Of a stretch of DNA of 7,672 bases, positions 1 to 6,286 are shown in pieces (position 1 is the stretch's first letter; each line of letters begins with the position of its first letter). The notes below the pieces were generated by a model, which worked only from the letters and a program-made list of their open reading frames with translations, had not been told where the DNA came from and ran no database searches. The stretch is from Candidatus Omnitrophota bacterium (GTDB lineage: Bacteria > Omnitrophota > Koll11 > Aquiviventales > Aquiviventaceae), in the NCBI GenBank assembly GCA_016196415.1, contig JACPXS010000043.1, forward strand, positions 1 through 7,672. The letters run 5' to 3'. Position numbers and translations under genes: made by a program.

Positions 1-334
1 AACGAGCCTTCTCGTCCTCGAGCGGGATGACGATCTCCCCCTTGGCGGCGACCTTGAAGGTGGAGCGGATGAGCCCCTCGACGTACGACGGGTCCGACTC
101 AAGGCGCTGACGCTCCTGCGTGAGCGCCTCATGCCGCTCCTCCAGCTCCGCGACCCGGCGGTCGAGCCGCCACTGCGCAAGCGAAAGGCGGACCCACTCA
201 TAGAGCCCGGGGCCGAACAGCGCAAGGCCCATGAGCCCCAGCCACAGCGCCCACCGTCGCCGACGGGACTCGGGGGGCCGATGGGGTGGGGCGGTGCCGG
301 CTCGCTCCGCCTCCGCAGGGATCCTGGGGATCAT
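1..334 (-). CDS. ftsB: Septum formation initiator FtsB/DivIC family protein (partial, runs off left edge)
   Basis: I read this frame by hand on the minus strand. The ATG at 334-332 opens 111 codons before the window ends, so the C-terminus is missing. Residues 1-27 are a Pro/Arg-rich cytoplasmic tail. Residues 28-47 form one hydrophobic segment (WALWLGLMGLALFGPGLYEW), and residues 50-80 are a Leu/Glu/Arg-rich probable coiled coil. Residues 81-100 carry the family signature DPSYVEGLIRSTFKVAAKGE. In the known family, FtsB/DivIC is a small bitopic membrane protein that joins FtsL and FtsQ in the division machinery. Location just downstream of eno on the same strand is common for ftsB in many bacteria and supports the call. 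The start is 25 bp after the eno stop and is preceded by AGGTGG (344-339), both inside a palindrome. Whether it acts as FtsB or as a DivIC-type homologue cannot be decided here. Confidence 0.87.
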   Translation of the reverse strand, partial: MIPRIPAEAERAGTAPPHRPPESRRRRWALWLGLMGLALFGPGLYEWVRLSLAQWRLDRRVAELEERHEALTQERQRLESDPSYVEGLIRSTFKVAAKGEIVIPLEDEKAR

Positions 335-359
335 CCCGCCACCTGCGCAGGTGGCGGGA

Positions 360-360
<1 letters not shown>
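333..360. repeat. 28-bp perfect palindrome at the eno/ftsB junction
   Basis: The two 14-base arms, 333-346 and 347-360, are exact reverse complements around a GCGC centre; pairing resumes for 3 more bases (329-331 with 362-364) after one mismatch. In minus-strand RNA it would fold into about 12 base pairs with a GCGC tetraloop. It starts at the last base of the eno stop codon and ends inside the ftsB ATG, so the ftsB Shine-Dalgarno AGGTGG lies in the 3' arm. No T-run follows, so it is not a typical terminator. It may be a dispersed palindromic repeat, a translational coupling hairpin, or both. The outer core TCCCGCC/GGCGGGA recurs at 5075-5090 inside trxA. Confidence 0.85.
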
Positions 361-1736
<1,376 letters not shown>

Positions 1737-1742
<6 letters not shown>

Positions 1743-1766
1743 CCCATCGCTTCTCCATGCTATAGT
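1737..1766 (+). promoter_or_regulatory. Probable sigma-70-type promoter of the ftsH-like operon
   Basis: A consensus -35 TTGACA (1737-1742) is separated by 18 bp from TATAGT (1761-1766). The -10 is preceded by TGC, giving an extended -10 (TGnTATAGT). The predicted +1 is near 1773, only about 4 bases before the ATG at 1777, so the transcript would have almost no 5' leader. No Shine-Dalgarno lies upstream of that ATG, which agrees with leaderless translation. Confidence 0.72.
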
Positions 1767-1776
1767 TAAACTTGCT

Positions 1777-3459
1777 ATGAAGCGTCGTCGGAGCCTCAGC
1801 GAATCGATTCAGCTCTTCTTCGAGCTCCACTGGATCAAGATCTCGGTGGGGCTGGTGCTCCTCCTGTCGCTCCTCTGGCCGATCCTCGCCCTGTCCGGCA
1901 TCGACTCCTACCAGCGGAGCTACATCCTCGCGTTCTTCTCCCTGACCCCGATCCAGTCGGTCCTCTACGCGGGCATCTTCGTCGCCATGCTCTACTGGCT
2001 CCACTACGGCGGCGGCAGCTTCAGCAAGCTCTCCAAGGGCAAGGTCAAGGGCGATCAGGTCAACGTGCGGTGGGACGAAGTGATCGGGATGGAGGAGGCC
2101 AAGCGCGAGGCGTGGGAGGTCGTCGAGCTGCTCAAGGACCATGCCAAGGTGACGCAGATCGGCGGCAAGGTCCTGCGCGGCGTGCTGCTCTCCGGCCCGC
2201 CGGGCTGCGGGAAGACGTACCTCGCCAAGGCCATCGCCACCGAATCGGGGCTGCCGTTCCTGTCGATCTCCGGCTCGGAGTTCATCGAGATCTTCGTCGG
2301 CACCGGGCCCGCCCGCGTCCGGAAGATCTTCAAGAAGGCCCAGCAGCACGCGCGGCTCTCGGGCGGCTGCATCATCTTCATCGATGAGCTCGACGCCGTC
2401 GGGACCTCCCGGGGGGCGGACCTTGGCTTCGGCGCGCAGACCGAGCGGAACAACACGGTGAACGAGCTCCTCGTCCAGATGGATGGCCTCGAGAGCCAGC
2501 GGTACAACGTCGTCGTCATCGGCGCGACGAACGCAAGCGAGACGGTGCTGGACCCGGCGCTGCTCCGGCCCGGACGCCTGGACCGGAAGATCTACGTGGA
2601 CCGGCCCGGCCTCGAGGACCGGGAGAAGCTCTACCAGTTCTACCTCGCCAAGGTGAAGACGGACGCGGCGATCGACGTCGCGCGCCTGGCGCGCCGCTCC
2701 GTGTGGAAGTCGCCCGCGGACATCGAGAACATCATCAAGGAAGGCGCGCTGATCGCCGCGCGGAACAAGCGCGAGGCGGTCACGTTCAAGGACCTCTCGG
2801 AGGCGCTGGAGCGGATTGAGCTCGGCTTCAAGCGCCGCCGGAAGATGAACGAGGAGGAGCGGCGGCGCATCGCCTACCACGAGGCGGGCCACGTCGTCGT
2901 CACGTACTTCCTCCATCCGACCGACGACGTGTTCAAGGCGTCCATCATCTCACGCCGCGACGCGCTGGGCATCGTCTACCATCAGCCGCGCGAGGAGCTC
3001 TTCACCTACAGCCGCACGCGCATCCTCGCGAACATCAAGGCCGCCCTGGCCGGCTACGCCGCGGAGAAGCTGAAGTTCGAGTCCACCTCCGACGGGGTCG
3101 CCGCGGACTTCCGCAACGCCATGACGCAGGCCCACAACATGGTCTGGCGCCTGGGCATGGGCAGCAACGGCTTCATCGGCGACTACGAGGCGCTGCTCAG
3201 CTCCTGGGCCTTCCGCGAGGCGGGCTCCGGCGACCGGATCTCCGACCGGATGAAGGACCGGCTCAACGAAGAGACCCACAAGATCCTGGCGGAGTGCCTG
3301 CGGGACGTGGAGGCGCTCCTGCGCAAGGAGGAGGTGCTGCTGGAGCGCTTCGCGAATGAGCTCCTGAAGAAGGACGAGCTGGAATACGACGACATCGAAG
3401 CGATCTTCGTCGAGTACGGCAAGCAGCGCGTCCTGCCCGCCCCGCCCGCACCGTCCTGA
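1777..3459 (+). CDS. ftsH: FtsH-family membrane-anchored AAA+ zinc metalloprotease (short, divergent)
   Basis: This 560-residue protein joins an AAA+ unfoldase to an M41 zinc protease. FtsH proteins are hexamers that extract and degrade membrane and soluble proteins. A basic N-terminus (MKRRR) precedes transmembrane helices at about 22-41 and 61-77. The extracytoplasmic loop between them is only about 20 residues, far shorter than the roughly 70-residue domain of typical FtsH. The ATPase has Walker A GPPGCGKT (140-147), pore loop FVGTG (173-177), Walker B FIDELD with Asp203/Glu204, sensor GATN (249-252) and arginine fingers Arg264/Arg267 in LLRPGRLDR. The usual GFSGADL-type segment of the lid is replaced by WKSPADI (310-316). 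The protease has HEAGH (368-372), and Asp444 (AADFRNA) is the likely third zinc ligand. All catalytic elements are present, so activity is expected. It is divergent from eno and 4 bp upstream of a lipoprotein gene. It could be a specialised paralogue rather than the main housekeeping FtsH. Confidence 0.9.
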   Translation: MKRRRSLSESIQLFFELHWIKISVGLVLLLSLLWPILALSGIDSYQRSYILAFFSLTPIQSVLYAGIFVAMLYWLHYGGGSFSKLSKGKVKGDQVNVRWDEVIGMEEAKREAWEVVELLKDHAKVTQIGGKVLRGVLLSGPPGCGKTYLAKAIATESGLPFLSISGSEFIEIFVGTGPARVRKIFKKAQQHARLSGGCIIFIDELDAVGTSRGADLGFGAQTERNNTVNELLVQMDGLESQRYNVVVIGATNASETVLDPALLRPGRLDRKIYVDRPGLEDREKLYQFYLAKVKTDAAIDVARLARRSVWKSPADIENIIKEGALIAARNKREAVTFKDLSEALERIELGFKRRRKMNEEERRRIAYHEAGHVVVTYFLHPTDDVFKASIISRRDALGIVYHQPREELFTYSRTRILANIKAALAGYAAEKLKFESTSDGVAADFRNAMTQAHNMVWRLGMGSNGFIGDYEALLSSWAFREAGSGDRISDRMKDRLNEETHKILAECLRDVEALLRKEEVLLERFANELLKKDELEYDDIEAIFVEYGKQRVLPAPPAPS

Positions 3460-3463
3460 TCTG

Positions 3464-4297
3464 ATGGTCCTCCGCGCAACCGCCCTGCTGTCCTGGTGCG
3501 CCGCCCTGCTGCTCGCCACCGCAGGCTGCGGCGTGCGCCCGACGTACCCCAAGGCGCATCTGGCGGAGTCGCTTCAGGAGATCCTGCGCGGCGAAGAGCT
3601 GGACGCCTCCGTCCGCTTCGTCGACCACACGCTCGGCGTGCAGACGGCCTACCCCGGCGCCCTCGCGCAGACCGAGGGGCAGATCACGCTCGGGCCGGCC
3701 TTCGACGAGCTGGCCCGCAAGGTCCTCACCGCCGTCCACCGGGTGCTCCTGAGCTCCGACGCCGACGTGCGCTTCTACGTCCTGCTGCTGTCGGACCCGC
3801 AGATCCCCGGCGCCTACCTGACGATCGTGCGGTACATGGATGACATCCGGCGGGCCAACGCCAACATGCTGGACGTGCCGGAGATGTTCGCCCGCACCAT
3901 CTATGAGCTCAACTACGGGGGGGCAACACCGCTCACGCTGGACCAGTACCTGCCGCGGGAGATCCAGATGGAAGAGTTCCTCAGCTGGCAGCTCGCCCGC
4001 CGGATTCAGACCGCGCTGACGGAGAAGCTGCGCGGGGCGGGCGACGCGGAGGTGGGGCGATGCACCGGACGGTTCCAGGAGGGGGAGTTCGTCTTCACGC
4101 TGGACGTCCACCCAGCGGGGCAAGAGGAGCCGCTCGACGACGCGACGCTGCAGCAGGCGTTCCGGACGTCCACCGACGTGGTGGCGAAGGTGCTCTCGAG
4201 CTACCGGTTCGAGTCGTTCGACTCCGTCCGGCTCATCCACCCGCTCACCGGGCGGCACCTCGTGCTGCCCAAGGCCCGCCTCGACTTCTTCCGCTAA
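3464..4297 (+). CDS. Predicted lipoprotein of unknown function, partner gene of the ftsH-like protease
   Basis: I do not recognise this 277-residue family. The N-terminus is a lipoprotein signal peptide: Arg4, a hydrophobic stretch (about 5-20) and a lipobox-like LATAGC, with Cys22 as the predicted lipidated residue. The next residue is Gly rather than Asp, so in a Lol-type diderm it would not be held at the inner membrane. The mature part has no further membrane segment and looks like a mixed alpha/beta soluble domain, including the segments LLSSDADVRFYVLLLSDPQ (115-133) and YLTIVRYMDDIRRANANML (137-155). The ATG is only 4 bp after the protease stop, with no clear Shine-Dalgarno, so translation is probably coupled to the protease gene. 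Co-expression suggests, without proving it, a role in envelope proteolysis, for example as an accessory factor or substrate presenter. The gene ends 17 bp from the purN stop on the opposite strand. Confidence 0.72.
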   Translation: MVLRATALLSWCAALLLATAGCGVRPTYPKAHLAESLQEILRGEELDASVRFVDHTLGVQTAYPGALAQTEGQITLGPAFDELARKVLTAVHRVLLSSDADVRFYVLLLSDPQIPGAYLTIVRYMDDIRRANANMLDVPEMFARTIYELNYGGATPLTLDQYLPREIQMEEFLSWQLARRIQTALTEKLRGAGDAEVGRCTGRFQEGEFVFTLDVHPAGQEEPLDDATLQQAFRTSTDVVAKVLSSYRFESFDSVRLIHPLTGRHLVLPKARLDFFR

Positions 4298-4298
4298 A

Positions 4299-4313
4299 AA
4301 GTGCCAGGCACTT
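4299..4313. terminator. Short palindrome between convergent genes, probable terminator and possible repeat unit
   Basis: AAGTGCCAGGCACTT is a perfect 15-base palindrome around a central A. It fills the 17-bp gap between the lipoprotein TAA (4295-4297) and the purN TAA (4317-4315). On the minus strand the hairpin runs into TTTTT (4300-4296), which fits an intrinsic terminator for trxA-purN. On the plus strand the run after the stem is only CTT, so termination there would be weaker. Very similar GTGCC(T/A)GGCAC palindromes occur as dispersed REP-like units in several bacterial genomes, so this may be one of many copies. Confidence 0.6.
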
Positions 4314-4314
4314 C

Positions 4315-4944
4315 TTAGCTTGAGGCCCTGTGGATCACTGTGCGCCGCCCGCGCACCGTCACCCGACCGGAGAGCATCAAGGCGATGGCGCGCGGGTAGA
4401 GCCGGTGCTCGACCCTGTGGACGCGCGACAGCAGATTCGCCTCGGTATCGTTGGGGCCCACCGGCACCGCCTCCTGCAGCACGATGGGCCCATGGTCCAC
4501 CTGCTCGTCCACCACGTGCACCGTCACGCCGGTCACCTTCGCCCCCCAGGCCAGCGCATCGCGGATGGCATGCGCGCCACGGAACGCGGGCAAGAGCGCC
4601 GGATGGATGTTCAGGATGCGGCGCCGGTAGCGGCGGACGAAGATGGGCGAGAGGACCCGCATGAAGCCCGCGAGGCAGACGAGGCGGATTGCCCGCGCCT
4701 CGCAGAGCCGGATGAGGGCGCGCTCATAGGCGGCGCGCGTCGGGTGCCGCGCGGGGTCGACGCAGCGCGCCTCCACCCCGGCGCGGGCGGCCCGCCGCAG
4801 CGCGCGGGCGCCCGGGCGGTCGCTGACGACGAGCGCCACGCGGGCGCGCAGCCGCCCCGCCCGGCACGCGTCGAGGATGGCCTGCAGGTTGGTGCCCTCG
4901 CCGGAGCAGAACACCGCCAGCGCAGGCAGCGGCGGCCGGCTCAT
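4315..4944 (-). CDS. purN: Phosphoribosylglycinamide formyltransferase (GAR transformylase)
   Basis: This 209-residue cytoplasmic enzyme transfers the formyl group of 10-formyltetrahydrofolate to glycinamide ribonucleotide, the third step of de novo purine synthesis. The N-terminal nucleotide-binding loop is FCSGEGTNLQAI (12-23). The folate-side signature LAGFMRVLSPIFV (91-103) leads to the catalytic Asn112 and His114 in LNIHPALLPAF. The third catalytic residue is Asp150 in VDEQVDHGPIV. Length and motif order match the family. The ATG at 4944 is 7 bp after the trxA stop, with no good Shine-Dalgarno, which suggests a trxA-purN operon with coupled translation. The C-terminus after about 190 (SGRVTVRGRRTVIHRASS) is basic and resembles the usual family ending. 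No missing residues were noticed. Confidence 0.95.
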   Translation of the reverse strand: MSRPPLPALAVFCSGEGTNLQAILDACRAGRLRARVALVVSDRPGARALRRAARAGVEARCVDPARHPTRAAYERALIRLCEARAIRLVCLAGFMRVLSPIFVRRYRRRILNIHPALLPAFRGAHAIRDALAWGAKVTGVTVHVVDEQVDHGPIVLQEAVPVGPNDTEANLLSRVHRVEHRLYPRAIALMLSGRVTVRGRRTVIHRASS

Positions 4945-4951
4945 CAGGGGA

Positions 4952-5281
4952 TCAGCCGATGACCTGCTCGATGCGCCGCGTCAGCTCTTCCCTCGGCACC
5001 ACGCCGACGATGCGGTCGGCTTCCTTCCCGCCCTTGAAGAGCAGGAGCGTCGGGATGTTCATGATCCGGTACTGTCCCGCCAAGGCGGGATAATCGTCCA
5101 CGTTGAGCTTCCCCATCTTCATCTTGCCCTGATACGTGCCTGCCAGCTCCTCCACGACGGGCGCGATGAGCCGGCAGGGCCCGCACCAGGCCGCCCAGAG
5201 GTCGACCAAGACCGGGGTCTTCGATTGGATGACCTCGCGCTCAAAGTTGCTGTCCGATAACTCCACGACTGCGCCTGCCAT
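4952..5281 (-). CDS. trxA: Thioredoxin
   Basis: This 109-residue protein is a cytoplasmic disulfide reductase, normally kept reduced by thioredoxin reductase, which is not in this window. The active site is WCGPC (32-36). Other hallmarks are the buried Asp27 (LVDLWAAWCGPC) and the cis-proline Pro77 in MNIPTLLLFKGG. Length is normal, and no signal peptide is present. The ATG at 5281 is preceded by AAGGAGG with a 5-base spacer, the best ribosome binding site in the window, so the start is secure. purN follows 7 bp downstream. A TATAAT lies about 48 bp upstream of the start. Codons for residues 64-69 (PALAG region) contain a palindrome described separately. Confidence 0.97.
   Translation of the reverse strand: MAGAVVELSDSNFEREVIQSKTPVLVDLWAAWCGPCRLIAPVVEELAGTYQGKMKMGKLNVDDYPALAGQYRIMNIPTLLLFKGGKEADRIVGVVPREELTRRIEQVIG
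5075..5090. repeat. Inverted repeat TCCCGCC-aa-GGCGGGA inside trxA
   Basis: Seven-base arms at 5075-5081 and 5084-5090 flank AA. The arms match the outer arms of the 28-bp palindrome at 333-360 (334-340 and 353-359). Here the sequence lies in frame within trxA and encodes part of DYPALAGQ, with no obvious insertion relative to ordinary thioredoxins. It may be a dispersed palindrome tolerated in coding sequence, or chance in GC-rich DNA. Confidence 0.5.
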
Positions 5282-5286
5282 GTGGG

Positions 5287-5293
5287 CCTCCTT
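5287..5293 (-). promoter_or_regulatory. Shine-Dalgarno of trxA
   Basis: On the minus strand AAGGAGG ends 5 bases before the trxA ATG. It is a near-perfect anti-16S match and fixes the start. It contrasts with eno, the ftsH-like gene and the endonuclease gene, which have none. Confidence 0.85.
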
Positions 5294-5328
5294 AGCGGGA
5301 TGTTTCTACATCATAACCGCGAAACCGT

Positions 5329-5334
5329 ATTATA
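5329..5334 (-). promoter_or_regulatory. -10 box of the trxA-purN promoter
   Basis: A perfect TATAAT reads on the minus strand at 5334-5329. The predicted +1 near 5322 gives a leader of about 40 bases that includes the AAGGAGG site. The same 8-mer TGTATAAT occurs at the eno promoter. I see no good -35 at 16-18 bp spacing (AAACTG at 5357-5352). Confidence 0.55.
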
Positions 5335-5355
5335 CAGCATTTTGGCTTCTTCAGT

Positions 5356-5385
5356 TTGCGTCGCAGTAGCCGGTGGCGGTATCAT
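5356..5385 (+). promoter_or_regulatory. Weak candidate promoter of the restriction endonuclease gene
   Basis: TTGCGT (5356-5361) and TATCAT (5380-5385) are 18 bp apart on the plus strand. The -10 matches 5 of 6 consensus bases; the -35 matches only the first three. Predicted +1 near 5392 is about 4 bases before the ATG at 5396, again implying a nearly leaderless message. No controller-protein gene or obvious C-box repeat is present. Confidence 0.3.
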
Positions 5386-5395
5386 ATCTCAGCCC

Positions 5396-6286
5396 ATGAC
5401 CCCACAGCTAATTCGTCGAGCTTCTAACCTTGTTACCTCACGCGAGGAAGTCTGTCGCGGCTTTCTCGGTCAAGCCCAGTCGAATAGTCAAAAAGCTACC
5501 CCTTATGTCCAGGAGGCTCAAGAGCTGTGGTCCACGCTTCAACAGATCTCTCAGCCTGATCAGCTCTTTGACAGAGTACCACTACGAACGCTCGCCACGG
5601 CTATGGGTTTCTCTGACAAGGCGCAGGGTTATTTCCCGGAGGCCGAACTTCGTGAAGCGATCAAGCCGGTTCTGGACCTGATTACGAAGAACAGCGGAAG
5701 CGATTTTCGCACAGAGATTCTTTATCGTTTTCTGCTCACGCGGGGCGATACTCTTGGCGGTGAAATGAGGAATTTCACGGGGGAATCTGGACCAACAAAA
5801 TTCATCGCGGCTGTGGTGAAAGCGCTCAAAGAACGTGGCATGGAATACGCGGTTTTCCACGGCAAGGCGGGTGAAAACAAGATTAAGGGAGTCACTTGGA
5901 AGGAAAGGGTGTTATTTTTCGACTACAAACCGAAATGTATCGACAAAAACGTTGACGTGATCTTGCTTCAGAATCCTACGCCACCAGACGTGCGCCCAGA
6001 ACACCTCGAAGACAAGGCGCTGTACCTGGCTTGTGGTGAATTGAAAGGTGGGATTGACCCGGCGGGAGCCGACGAACATTGGAAAACAGCCGGTAGCGCC
6101 CTGGAACGGATTCGTGACCGGTTTGGTCGTAGCTGTCCAAAGCTCTTCTTTGCAGCGTCAGCTATTGAAGCAGCGATGGCAAAAGAGATCTTTCATCAGC
6201 TTGAAACCGGGAAGTTAACTCACGTGGCGAACTTAACGGTGGGCCCACAGCTAGAAGATTTAGCGAATTGGTTCATTTCACTTTAA
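5396..6286 (+). CDS. Type II restriction endonuclease, AvaI/BsoBI family
   Basis: From the ATG at 5396 the protein has 296 residues. It contains a PD-(D/E)XK-type core: Asp187 (NVDVILLQ), then Glu215 and Lys217 in CGELKGGIDPAGADEHW, and His228. From memory, the BsoBI catalytic residues are Asp212, Glu240, Lys242 and His253, and the spacings (28, 2, 11) are identical here. AvaI and BsoBI recognise CYCGRG and cut after the first C, so a CYCGRG-like target is inferred but not shown. Other segments include SREEVCRGFL (15-24) and LLTRGDTLGGEMRN (113-126). The start is uncertain: the frame stays open to a GTG at 5282, with an ATG at 5300, but that stretch holds the trxA promoter and reads as non-conserved. 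A gapless comparison with BsoBI (323 residues) would leave this start about 25 residues short. Its 3' end overlaps the convergent methyltransferase gene. Lower GC than the left part suggests horizontal acquisition. Confidence 0.88.
   Translation: MTPQLIRRASNLVTSREEVCRGFLGQAQSNSQKATPYVQEAQELWSTLQQISQPDQLFDRVPLRTLATAMGFSDKAQGYFPEAELREAIKPVLDLITKNSGSDFRTEILYRFLLTRGDTLGGEMRNFTGESGPTKFIAAVVKALKERGMEYAVFHGKAGENKIKGVTWKERVLFFDYKPKCIDKNVDVILLQNPTPPDVRPEHLEDKALYLACGELKGGIDPAGADEHWKTAGSALERIRDRFGRSCPKLFFAASAIEAAMAKEIFHQLETGKLTHVANLTVGPQLEDLANWFISL

Noticed and set aside
3263..4258. Minus-strand open frame of about 330 codons over the lipoprotein gene
   Set aside because: The composition is Arg/Gly/Val-rich without domains, while the plus strand has a lipoprotein signal and tight coupling to the protease gene.
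5282..5395. N-terminal extension of the nuclease from GTG 5282 or ATG 5300
   Set aside because: The stretch carries the trxA Shine-Dalgarno and -10 box on the other strand, lacks a Shine-Dalgarno for these starts, and its translation does not look like nuclease sequence. It is not fully excluded, because BsoBI is somewhat longer than the product from 5396.
5283..5395. Controller (C) protein gene, C-box, integrase attachment site or tRNA next to the RM module
   Set aside because: The gap was read on both strands; no small HTH frame, symmetrical operator, tRNA fold or direct repeat was seen.
6058..6068. A further GGCGGGA copy in the nuclease gene
   Set aside because: It has no inverted partner nearby and encodes part of the conserved IDPAGADEH block, so it is ordinary coding sequence.
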